Assembly (NCBI RefSeq): GCF_014901205.1
Contig: NZ_JACNMU010000002.1
Location: 434,001 to 498,000 of the forward strand
DNA from: Meridianimarinicoccus sp. MJW13
Lineage (GTDB): Bacteria > Pseudomonadota > Alphaproteobacteria > Rhodobacterales > Rhodobacteraceae
Length of the DNA: 64,000 nucleotides
Direction of reading: 5' to 3'
This document shows, in pieces, positions 27,903 through 35,416 of this stretch. The translations under genes were made by a program, and so were the position numbers. Below the pieces are notes generated by a model. It did no database searches. It was not told where the DNA came from and saw only the letters and a list, made by a program, of their open reading frames with translations. Numbering within the stretch: position 1 is the first letter of the stretch; each line of letters opens with the position of its first letter.

Positions 27903-29224
27903 TCCTTGTGCCGTCATTCCCCCGCCACCGGTCGCAGGGACGCCTGTTGTCCTTGATCGCCGTGGCGCTGGCTCTCGCGTCTCCAACCGCCCTGGTTGCG
28001 CAAGATGACACGGTCACCGCCCCGGCACCCGCCGAGGCCGTGCAACCGCAGGTCACTGCAGAGCTGACCCCGGACACTGCCGTCGTGGGACAGCCTCTGG
28101 TGCTGCGGATCAAGGTGCTGGTGCCGACATGGTTGCCCGATCCGCCTGCCTACCCGGCGCTGGATGTGCCCAATGTGATCGTGCGCCTGCCCGAGGGGGC
28201 TTCGGGGCCGATCAGCGAATCCGTGGGGGGCGAAACGTGGTCCGGCGTCAGCCGCGCCTATCGGCTCTATCCCATGGTGCCCGGCGAGGTCAGCCTGCCG
28301 GCCCAGACCATCACGGTGACCTACGCCGACCCGGACACCTCGGCCCCTGTGACGTTCGAGGCCAGCCTCGATCCGGTCCGTTTCACCGCGACCGTACCCG
28401 AGGGGGCCGTCGGGCTTGATCCCCTGATCCTTGCCAGCGGCCTGACGCTGGAACAGAACATCGAAGGCGCGGACGGCCCATTGGGCGAAGGCGATGCGGC
28501 CAGCCGCAGCGTGACGGCGAAAATCTCCGGCACCTCGGCGCTGTTCATCCCCTCGCTGATCCCGCCCGTCGAGTCCGAGGCGGTGCGGGCCTATCCCAAG
28601 GATCCCAGCATCGCGGAGGCCTCTGACCGGGGCGTGTTGTCGGGCAGCCGGACGGAAACCGTCAGCTATGTCGCGCAATACGGGGGCAGTGTCGAGTTGC
28701 CGCCAATCTCGATCGACTGGTTCAACACCGAAACCGGAACGGTGGAAACCGCGCAGCTTGAGGGCGTGACCCTGGAAGTGGACGCGCCGGGAGCGCCGGT
28801 GGCCGCGCGATTTTCGCCGCGCCAGATCGCCTTGCTGGTGGGCGGGGCGATCCTGCTGCTGCTGGCGGCGCAGGGGATCCGCCTGTACGCGCTGCCGCCG
28901 CTGCGCCGCCTTCGGGACAAGAGAAAGGCCGCGTGGGAAGCCAGCGAAGCCTATGCCGCACGGCAGGTCCGTCAGGCCATCGCGCAGAAGGATCTTGCCG
29001 CCACCCATCGTGCGCTTGCCACCTGGGCCGACCGATGTCCGGGACACGCCGCGCAGGATCTTGAGAACGCCTTGGCCGGGATCGGGGCGGGCCGCTATCG
29101 TGACGCGCCCGACACCGGCGGGGACTGGTTAGCGGTGTCGTCGGCCTTCCAGGCCGACCGCCAGCGACGCCTTGCCGGTGCCAGCCATCGTGTCGAGGCG
29201 CTGCCGCCGCTCAATCCGGGCTAG
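27899..29224 (+). CDS. BatD-like protein
   Basis: This is a 441-residue BatD (oxygen-tolerance) family protein. It has a signal peptide (SLIAVALALASPTALVAQ), beta-rich periplasmic domains (PQVTAELTPDTAVVGQPLVL is the typical opening), a membrane helix around residues 305-322 (ALLVGGAILLLLAAQGI) and a cytoplasmic tail. Its start overlaps the previous stop (ATGA), and it closes the operon. The long open frame upstream from 27629 is a shadow of the previous gene. Confidence 0.85.
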   Translation: MILVPSFPRHRSQGRLLSLIAVALALASPTALVAQDDTVTAPAPAEAVQPQVTAELTPDTAVVGQPLVLRIKVLVPTWLPDPPAYPALDVPNVIVRLPEGASGPISESVGGETWSGVSRAYRLYPMVPGEVSLPAQTITVTYADPDTSAPVTFEASLDPVRFTATVPEGAVGLDPLILASGLTLEQNIEGADGPLGEGDAASRSVTAKISGTSALFIPSLIPPVESEAVRAYPKDPSIAEASDRGVLSGSRTETVSYVAQYGGSVELPPISIDWFNTETGTVETAQLEGVTLEVDAPGAPVAARFSPRQIALLVGGAILLLLAAQGIRLYALPPLRRLRDKRKAAWEASEAYAARQVRQAIAQKDLAATHRALATWADRCPGHAAQDLENALAGIGAGRYRDAPDTGGDWLAVSSAFQADRQRRLAGASHRVEALPPLNPG

Positions 29225-29354
29225 GGGCGGCAGGCCGCAAGCCGACTGTCCCGGCCCGCGCGCCGTCGATATCCGGGTTCCGGAATGCCCGCCCTGACCC
29301 GATGCTCCGGGCATGTTAACCTCTGTCAAAGGGCATCAAGGCGGGAGGGGCACC

Positions 29355-29690
29355 ATGCAGATCGTCATTGGCTACGGCAGCGCGCTGCTTTGTGCGCTTG
29401 TGGTGATCTTCGGGGACACGTTGATCAAGCTGACTGCGGATCAGGGACAACCGTTGCACGCGCCGGCCGGACTGGCCGGGCTGTCGCTTTATGTCCTGTC
29501 GGGGATATTCTGGTTTCTGGCCGTGCAACAGATATCGCTGGGGCAGGCGGGGGTGGCTTTTGCCATGTTCAGCCTGCTGGCGCTTTGCGTCATCGGCGCA
29601 GTGGTCTTTGACGAGCCTGTGGCCTGGCGCGAAGTGGCGGGCATCGGCTGTGCGCTGGCCGCCCTGCTGCTGATGGTGCGCGTTGCCTGA
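29355..29690 (+). CDS. Small multidrug-resistance/EamA-like membrane protein
   Basis: This 111-residue protein has four predicted membrane helices (about residues 3-20, 34-52, 58-76 and 85-110). The pattern LYVLSGIFWFLAVQQISLGQ and AVVFDEPVAWREVAGIGCAL resembles half of an EamA transporter or an SMR protein, which act as dimers. The GEL-type glutamate of SMR exporters is not obvious. The substrate is unknown. ATG at 29355 has a GGGAGGGGC ribosome site. Confidence 0.7.
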   Translation: MQIVIGYGSALLCALVVIFGDTLIKLTADQGQPLHAPAGLAGLSLYVLSGIFWFLAVQQISLGQAGVAFAMFSLLALCVIGAVVFDEPVAWREVAGIGCALAALLLMVRVA

Positions 29691-29757
29691 TTTCTGACCG
29701 CGACAGCCGGGCCGTGTGGCGCTAGACTGAAGGTGAAATTTCCAAGGGAGACGTCAC

Positions 29758-29922
29758 ATGGAAGCCATTCTCGGCCTTCTCATCCTCATTGCGGATGTTT
29801 ACGCGATCGTGAAAATCCTCCAGTCCGGTGCCACCGGCCTGCAAAAGATCATCTGGGTGCTGGTGGTCGCGATCCTGCCTGTCATCGGCCTGATCATCTG
29901 GTATTTCGCCGGGCCGAAGTAG
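29758..29922 (+). CDS. PLDc_N-type small membrane protein
   Basis: This is a 54-residue protein of two membrane helices (MEAILGLLILIADVYAIVKI and KIIWVLVVAILPVIGLIIWY). It matches the PLDc_N domain, the membrane anchor of cardiolipin synthases, here as a free-standing protein without the phospholipase D domain. AAGGGAG lies 8 bases before the ATG. The function of solo PLDc_N proteins is unknown. Confidence 0.8.
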   Translation: MEAILGLLILIADVYAIVKILQSGATGLQKIIWVLVVAILPVIGLIIWYFAGPK

Positions 29923-29927
29923 GGTCC

Positions 29928-30542
29928 TCAGACCACCAGATCGGCGGGCAGGCGGGACGCGAGTGTGCGGCGGGCGTTGGGCAGGTCGTTGGCCTCGGCC
30001 CGCGCCTCGGCGGCATCGGGGGCCAGACCGTGATCGCGCCAGCGCGTGATCAGCCGGGTGCGCAGGACGGCTTCGTCCGGGGCGGTCCAGACCGAAAAGT
30101 CCCACAGGTCCGTCAGCGCCCGCCAGGGGTCGGCGTCGAACAGCAGGTAGTTGCCTTCGACCACGGCAATCCGATGCTGCGGTTCCACCTCGATCGCCCC
30201 GGCGACCGACAGGTCACGGGACCGGTCAAAGCTGGGCAGGATGACCGAAGGCTCGGTTTTCAGGCGCCCGATGGCGTGGCAGAACCCCGCCGCGTCAAAG
30301 GTCTCGGGCGCGCCCTTGCGGGGCAGCAATCCGCGACGTTCCAGCACTCGGTTGTCCAGATGAAACCCGTCCATCGGCACCAGTATGGCCTCTGGCCCCA
30401 GATGGTCCACCAACGCCTCGGAGACCGTGGATTTTCCGGATGCGGGCGGGCCGGCGATGGCCACCAGCAACCGTTGCGCCCGGGCGGGCGTCGGCAGTCG
30501 GTTGGCAATGGTCTGGGCTAGGTCCCGGGGGGAGGGCGACAT
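29928..30542 (-). CDS. P-loop kinase, uridine/pantothenate kinase-like
   Basis: This is a 204-residue P-loop kinase. Walker A is AGPPASGKST (about residues 30-39); DGFHLDN and VEGNYLLFD match the uridine kinase/pantothenate kinase-like fold, where DGFH carries the catalytic acid. Proteins of this group in alphaproteobacteria are often annotated as nucleoside or fructose kinases; the substrate cannot be decided. It converges on the PLDc_N gene. ATG at 30542 has an AGGAAAG ribosome site. Confidence 0.8.
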   Translation of the reverse strand: MSPSPRDLAQTIANRLPTPARAQRLLVAIAGPPASGKSTVSEALVDHLGPEAILVPMDGFHLDNRVLERRGLLPRKGAPETFDAAGFCHAIGRLKTEPSVILPSFDRSRDLSVAGAIEVEPQHRIAVVEGNYLLFDADPWRALTDLWDFSVWTAPDEAVLRTRLITRWRDHGLAPDAAEARAEANDLPNARRTLASRLPADLVV

Positions 30543-30611
30543 GGCATGCGATCTTTCCTGCGGCGCCTCACACGGTGGGCGTCGTTGTCATCCAGGGCCG
30601 CGCGGGCGAAG

Positions 30612-30962
30612 TCAGTCGGCGTCCGACGCGCAGAACATGTCGTAGAGAAGCCCGATCATCCGCTCGGCCCGTTCGTCGCCCAGCGAATAGTAGATGGTCT
30701 TGCCATCCCGGCGCGAGCGCACAAGCCCTTCCATCCGCAGGCGCGCCAATTGCTGGCTGACCGCCGCCTGACGTTGGCCCAGGAGCTTTTCAAGCTCGGT
30801 CACCGATCTCTCGCCCGAATTGAGATGGCACAGGATCAGCAGCCGGCCTTCATGGGCCAGCGCCTTGAGGAAAGCCGCAGCATGGGCGGAATGGGTCGCC
30901 ATTTCCGGCGGCAACGGATCCCCGTTGCCAATATCGATTTCGACTGACGCGAGTTTGTTCAT
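30612..30962 (-). CDS. ArsR-family regulator, SqrR/BigR-like
   Basis: This is a 116-residue winged-helix repressor. The recognition region is VTELEKLLGQRQAAVSQQLA and the wing is RRDGKTIYYSLG. Two cysteines, C45 (LILCHLN) and C111 (DMFCASD), lie 66 residues apart, the same spacing as the redox pair of BigR and SqrR, which sense persulfide and polysulfide by forming a tetrasulfide bridge. The metal ligands of classical ArsR/SmtB are absent. ATG at 30962 is chosen; the open frame continues to 31088. The upstream promoter carries a palindrome over its -10 box. No sulfide-oxidising genes are adjacent. Confidence 0.82.
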   Translation of the reverse strand: MNKLASVEIDIGNGDPLPPEMATHSAHAAAFLKALAHEGRLLILCHLNSGERSVTELEKLLGQRQAAVSQQLARLRMEGLVRSRRDGKTIYYSLGDERAERMIGLLYDMFCASDAD

Positions 30963-31147
30963 AACGCTCACGTGACCTTTCTGTTCCTGCACATACGCCA
31001 CCACGCCGCCCGATCTGCCCCGTTTACGGTCTTCGCCAGAACGTCCGATCTGGACAGGCAGCCCTGCCGCAGGCATTCCTGACGGCACATTCTTTCGAAA
31101 CTATGGGTCGCGGGAAAAACCTATCGGTGCAGCGGTATAAAACGCTC

Positions 31148-31182
31148 GAAGTGAATATAAACACTTCTTGACCACTTGACAA
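31148..31182 (-). promoter_or_regulatory. Promoter with overlapping operator for the ArsR gene
   Basis: On the minus strand TTGTCA (31182-31177), a 17-base spacer and TATATT (31159-31154) form a near-consensus sigma-70 promoter. A perfect inverted repeat GAAGTG-N8-CACTTC (31148-31167) spans the -10 box, as expected for a repressor site. The leader to the ATG would be about 185 bases. Confidence 0.65.
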
Positions 31183-31214
31183 TCACTGCGCCCAACGGGC
31201 TGGGCAGCGGCTGA

Positions 31215-32186
31215 TCAGGGGATCGCCGCGACCGCATGGGCCAGGATCTCCGGATCGGCATTGCCGCCCGTGGCCACCGCAATCACCGGATCCGCGCCAA
31301 GATCTGCACCGCGATGCAGGGCGGCGGCCAATGCCACCGCGCCGCCGGGCTCCACCACGATCTTCAGGTGCCGCAGGGCGACCGCCATCGCGGTCAGGGC
31401 CTCGGCATCGCTGACCGTCAGGCCGGGTCCGCACAGACGTTGCAGGATCGGGAAGGTCAGGTCGCCGGGTTGGGGTGTGACGATGGCATCACAGATGCTG
31501 GTGCTGCCGGGGGCATTGCCAAGGATTTCACCAGCGGCCAGCGACCGGGTGACATCGTCGAAAGCCGCGGGTTCGACCGGGCGCACGCGCAGGCTGGGGG
31601 CCTGCTGTTCCAGCGCCAGCGCGATGCCCGAGGTCAGCCCGCCGCCGCCGCAACACACCAGAACCTGGCCGGTGGTGACGCCCGCCGCGCGCGCCTGTTC
31701 GGCCAGTTCCAGCCCGCAGGTGCCCTGTCCGGCGATTACCTCGGGCTCGTCATAAGGGCGCACCAGCCGCAGGTCGCGGGTTGCGGCCAGATGCGCGCCG
31801 ATCTCTTCGCGGCTTTCGTTCCAGCGGTCGTAAAGCACGACCTCGGCCCCGTAGGCGCGGGTGCCCTCGACCTTGGCGCGCGGAGCATCCGAAGGCATCA
31901 CGATCACCGCCGGCAGCCCGGCTTCCTGCGCGGCGCGGGCCACACCCTGGGCATGGTTGCCCGAGGAATAGGCGATAATGCCGGAACAGCCGCCTTCGGC
32001 AGCGATGGCAGTCACGGCGGATTTTGCGCCCCGATACTTGAACGAGCCAGTGTGTTGCAGGCATTCGGCCTTCACCAGCACCCGGCGACCGGCCAGGTCG
32101 TTGAGCTGCGGCGATTCCAGCAGCGGGGTGCGGCGCAGGAACGGGCGGATGCGGGCCTCGGCGGCGGCAATGGCGTCGGGGGTCAT
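31215..32186 (-). CDS. Threonine/serine dehydratase (PLP-dependent)
   Basis: This is a 323-residue fold-type II PLP enzyme. The lysine that binds PLP is in HTGSFKYRGAKSA (about residue 50), the substrate loop is SSGNHAQG, and the phosphate loop is CCGGGGLTSG. The length and lack of an ACT regulatory domain fit the catabolic threonine dehydratase/serine dehydratase group, which deaminates threonine or serine to the 2-oxoacid. Racemase or hydroxyectoine-type functions are possible. Its ATG overlaps the stop of the upstream fusion gene (ATGA), so the two are coupled. Confidence 0.85.
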   Translation of the reverse strand: MTPDAIAAAEARIRPFLRRTPLLESPQLNDLAGRRVLVKAECLQHTGSFKYRGAKSAVTAIAAEGGCSGIIAYSSGNHAQGVARAAQEAGLPAVIVMPSDAPRAKVEGTRAYGAEVVLYDRWNESREEIGAHLAATRDLRLVRPYDEPEVIAGQGTCGLELAEQARAAGVTTGQVLVCCGGGGLTSGIALALEQQAPSLRVRPVEPAAFDDVTRSLAAGEILGNAPGSTSICDAIVTPQPGDLTFPILQRLCGPGLTVSDAEALTAMAVALRHLKIVVEPGGAVALAAALHRGADLGADPVIAVATGGNADPEILAHAVAAIP

Positions 32187-33730
32187 GACAACCTGTCGAT
32201 GAACTGGGACAGGGCGCGCCGGGCTTCGGGTTCATCCAGAAACGGCACATGGCCGCGCCGGGGCACCTCGGCATGGATCATGTCGGGGCGGCGACGGCGC
32301 ATTTCGGCGGCGGTTTTGGCGGGCAGAATGTCCGAATGCTCGCCCCGGATCAGGGCCAGCGGCAAATCGGCGAAGGCATCGAAGAACGGCCATAGATCTT
32401 GCACATCGCCGGTGGCCGATTGCTCGATCACCGCGTCGCGCAGCTTGGCGTCATAGCGGATGCGCAACCCGTCGTCGGTCTGGGTCCAGATCCGTTCGGC
32501 GTGCAGCCGCCAGCGGGCGCGCGGCACGCCGGGAAACCGGGCGGCGGTGGTCTTGACCAGCGCGTCGGCGGCCTCGTCATAGGTCTGGAACGTGGGTTCG
32601 ATGCCGAGATAGCCGAAGATGAAAGCCAGCCCCTCGGGGTCGATCTCGGGGCCGATGTCGTTCAGGCAGACGCCGGTCAGGCGGTCCTTGTGGGTGACGG
32701 CCAGCGTCAGCGCGATCAGCCCCCCGCGCGAGGTGCCCAGGATCGCCGCCTTGTCGAGGCCAAGGTGATCCAGCAGGTCCAGCGCGTCCTGCCCTTCGCG
32801 GCCAAGATTGTAGTTCAGATAGGTCGGATCATGATCCGACTGGCCGCGCCCGCGGGTGTCCAGCCGGATGATCCGGGCGCGATCCGCGAAGTCGCGCGCG
32901 ACAAAGTCAAAATCCGCCATGTTGCGGGTCAGCCCGCACAGGCACAACAGGGCCGGGCCGTCGCCCTCGTCCCGATAGGCCAGTTTCAGCCCGTCCGAGG
33001 CGGTGAAATATTGCGGTTCGGGATGCAGGTCGGGGCGGGTGAAGCGGCCCGAGGCCAGCAGGTCGGGAATGCGGCTCAGGTCGGGCTCGATGGCGGCGGG
33101 CGGCTCAGGGAGCCGATCCAGCGGCTGGCCCATGCGGTTGACCCAGAGGGTCTGGAACCCATAGGCCGTCGCACTGCACACATCCCAGCCGTTCGACGAG
33201 ACGAACAGCACCTCGTCGGCGCGTGTGCCCAGTTGATCCCGCACAAGGTCATAGACCGCCGCGTCGGGCTTGAAGACGCCGCAGCTTTCCACCGACAGCA
33301 CCCCGTCCAGCAAGCCTTCAAGGCTGGCGGAGCTCACCGCCCCCTCCAGCATCTCGGGGGAGCCGTTGGACAGGATCGCCGTGGTCAGCCCTTCGGCCTT
33401 GAGCCGTTGCAGCAGGTCCGGCACCTCGGGGTAGGCGTCCAATTCCCAATACAGGGCCAGCAGGCGGGCGCGCAGTTCCTCGCCTTGCAGCCCGTTGGCC
33501 TCCATCGCCCAGTCCAACCCGTCCTGCGTGACCTCCCAGAATGGGGTGTGATTGCCGGTGACGGCGCGCAGCCAGGAATACTCCAACTGCTTGGCGCGCC
33601 AGTCGCGGGCCAGCGCCTGCCAGACCGGGGCCAGTTGCGGGAACTCGGGCGACTGCGCGGCGGTGCGGGCGGCGGCGGTCACGTCGAACAGCGTGCCATA
33701 GGCGTCGAAGACGACAGTGGTGATGGGCAT
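32183..33730 (-). CDS. Haloacid dehalogenase-alpha/beta hydrolase fusion protein
   Basis: This is a 515-residue two-domain enzyme. The N-terminal part (about 1-220) is an L-2-haloacid dehalogenase: nucleophile in VVFDAYGTLFD, SNGSPEML, KPDAAVYDLV and VSSNGWDVCSA. The C-terminal part (about 240-515) is an alpha/beta hydrolase with the nucleophile in LGTSRGGL, an acid in GEHSDILP and the histidine in RRGHVPFLDEP. Both active sites look complete. There is no stop or start between them, so this is a genuine fusion. ATG at 33730 follows AAAGGAC. It is coupled to the threonine dehydratase-like gene. The natural substrate is unknown. Confidence 0.88.
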   Translation of the reverse strand: MPITTVVFDAYGTLFDVTAAARTAAQSPEFPQLAPVWQALARDWRAKQLEYSWLRAVTGNHTPFWEVTQDGLDWAMEANGLQGEELRARLLALYWELDAYPEVPDLLQRLKAEGLTTAILSNGSPEMLEGAVSSASLEGLLDGVLSVESCGVFKPDAAVYDLVRDQLGTRADEVLFVSSNGWDVCSATAYGFQTLWVNRMGQPLDRLPEPPAAIEPDLSRIPDLLASGRFTRPDLHPEPQYFTASDGLKLAYRDEGDGPALLCLCGLTRNMADFDFVARDFADRARIIRLDTRGRGQSDHDPTYLNYNLGREGQDALDLLDHLGLDKAAILGTSRGGLIALTLAVTHKDRLTGVCLNDIGPEIDPEGLAFIFGYLGIEPTFQTYDEAADALVKTTAARFPGVPRARWRLHAERIWTQTDDGLRIRYDAKLRDAVIEQSATGDVQDLWPFFDAFADLPLALIRGEHSDILPAKTAAEMRRRRPDMIHAEVPRRGHVPFLDEPEARRALSQFIDRLS

Positions 33731-33741
33731 AAGATGTCCTT

Positions 33742-33797
33742 TCGCGGGCGCGGCGCGCTTTATTGCGGGTCGCGGGCGCGGCGCGCTTTATTGCGGG
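33742..33797. repeat. Perfect 28-base tandem duplication
   Basis: Two identical 28-base units lie head to tail at 33742-33769 and 33770-33797. The second contains the last codons and stop of the MORN gene; the first lies in the spacer before the fusion gene's ribosome site. Confidence 0.95.
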
Positions 33798-35284
33798 TCC
33801 GTTACGGGGGTGCTGTCGGGTGCGGCGTCGGGGGCAGGGGTGGCCTCAGGCGCAGGCTCCGGCGCGGGAAGGGTCTCGCCCTCGATCATCACGCCGTTGC
33901 GCCACAGGCCGGTCAGCACCTCGCCCGAGGCGTAGGTCAGCGTGCCCTGTCCCTCGCGCTTGCCGTCCACCAGTGCGCCCTCATAGACATCGCCCGAGGC
34001 ATAGGTCACGCGGCCCTCGCCGGTGATCGCGCCATCCTGCCAGACCCCGTCATAGATCACGCCATCGGCGCTTTCCCAGCGGCCCGGACCGTGGAACTGA
34101 TCGTTGCGGAAGGTGCCGGAATAGCGTGAGCCGTCGGGATACGTGACCTCGCCCGCGCCATCGCGCACGCCGGCGTCCCAGCCGCCGGCATAGCGATAGC
34201 CGTCGGGGCCGGTCAGGGTTCCCTGGCCCTGCGGCACACCGGCCTGGAAGCTGCCCTCGTAGACCACGCCGCTGGCATAGCGGCTGGCCCCCTGACCGTT
34301 GATCTCGCCTGCCCGCCAGTCGCCCTCGTAGACATCGCCATTGGCATAGGTGACGCGGCCCGCGCCGTGCGGCAGGTTGTTGTCGAACGTCCCTTCATAG
34401 ACCGAGCCATCGGGATAGGTCAGCCGGCCCTGGCCATGATGGGTGCCCGCCACCCATTCGCCTTCGTAACGATAGCCATCGGTGCCGATGAAGGTGCCGG
34501 TGCCGTTGCGCTCGTCCGCGACGAAGGCGCCTTCGTAGATGTCGCTGTTGGCATAGGTCATCTTGCCATTGCCCGACCGCTGGCCCTGCACCAGCACGCC
34601 TTCGTAGACGTCGCCGTTGACATCGGTGACGCGGCCAAAGCCGTTCATCTGGTCATCGATCCAGGCGCCGTCATAGGTGAACCCGTCGGGCATGGTCAGC
34701 AGCCCGCTGCCATTGCGCTTGTCCGACCGCATCTCGCCCTCATAGCGGGCGCCGTCGGGGAAGGTGATGGTGGCGCTGCCGCTGCGCTTTCCCGCCTCCC
34801 AACCGCCGTCGTAGACATAGCCGTCGGGGCGGGTCCAGGTGCCGGTGCCGTGGCGCTGGTTGTTCTCGAAGGTGCCGATATAGACCGACCCGTCGGCGTA
34901 GGTGGCCGTGGCCTCGCCGCTGAGCGCGCCCTCGACCCATGTGCCGATAATGACCGATCCGTCCAGCAGCGCCACCTGGCCGGTGCCCTGCGGCAGGCCA
35001 GAGACGACCTCGCCCTCGTAGATGCTGCCATCGACGAATTTCGTGGTGCCGGTGCCGGTGCGCTCGCCATCGGCCCAGCTGCCGTCGTACTCATAGCCGT
35101 TGGGCAGGGTATAGCGGCCCTGTCCATGGGGCTTGCCGTTTTTCATGGTGCCTTCGTAGACGCCGCCGTTGGTATACTGCTGCGTCACCACCGGACCCAG
35201 ATCCTGCGCCGCAACCGCGCTTGCGACCAGTGCCGCCAGTGCCGTTGCCGCAAATGCCCGTACCGCGCGTTTCCGCCCCATCAT
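33788..35284 (-). CDS. Secreted MORN-repeat protein (18 repeats)
   Basis: This is a 498-residue protein made of a signal peptide (AFAATALAALVASAVAAQ), eighteen full 23-residue MORN repeats plus one partial (about residues 40-470), and a proline/alanine/glutamate-rich tail. The unit is GxxYEGxxxxGxxxGxGxxxYxdG. MORN repeats form flat beta-hairpin sheets that bind lipid or proteins. The signal peptide suggests a periplasmic or surface location. Start: ATG at 35284, or the adjacent ATG at 35281. The open frame continues upstream antisense to nadE and is not real. It lies 57 bases upstream of the fusion gene on the same strand. Confidence 0.88.
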   Translation of the reverse strand: MMGRKRAVRAFAATALAALVASAVAAQDLGPVVTQQYTNGGVYEGTMKNGKPHGQGRYTLPNGYEYDGSWADGERTGTGTTKFVDGSIYEGEVVSGLPQGTGQVALLDGSVIIGTWVEGALSGEATATYADGSVYIGTFENNQRHGTGTWTRPDGYVYDGGWEAGKRSGSATITFPDGARYEGEMRSDKRNGSGLLTMPDGFTYDGAWIDDQMNGFGRVTDVNGDVYEGVLVQGQRSGNGKMTYANSDIYEGAFVADERNGTGTFIGTDGYRYEGEWVAGTHHGQGRLTYPDGSVYEGTFDNNLPHGAGRVTYANGDVYEGDWRAGEINGQGASRYASGVVYEGSFQAGVPQGQGTLTGPDGYRYAGGWDAGVRDGAGEVTYPDGSRYSGTFRNDQFHGPGRWESADGVIYDGVWQDGAITGEGRVTYASGDVYEGALVDGKREGQGTLTYASGEVLTGLWRNGVMIEGETLPAPEPAPEATPAPDAAPDSTPVTDPQ

Positions 35285-35416
35285 GACCTGCCTGCCTTCC
35301 CGGTTCTCGTGCTCAAGTGCTAGATCATCGCGCGGAGTGGAGCAACATGCCCGGATCAGGCGCTTCCCCTTACCGCGCCGGCAATTTAAGGAAGGAGCAA
35401 GAGCAGGAGACCGCCC

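Noticed and set aside
32399-34129. 576-codon plus-strand frame
   Set aside because: It is antisense to the dehalogenase fusion and the MORN gene and crosses the tandem repeat.
34000-35200. CRISPR-like periodicity
   Set aside because: The 69-base periodicity is codon-level repetition of the 23-residue MORN unit, not spaced direct repeats.
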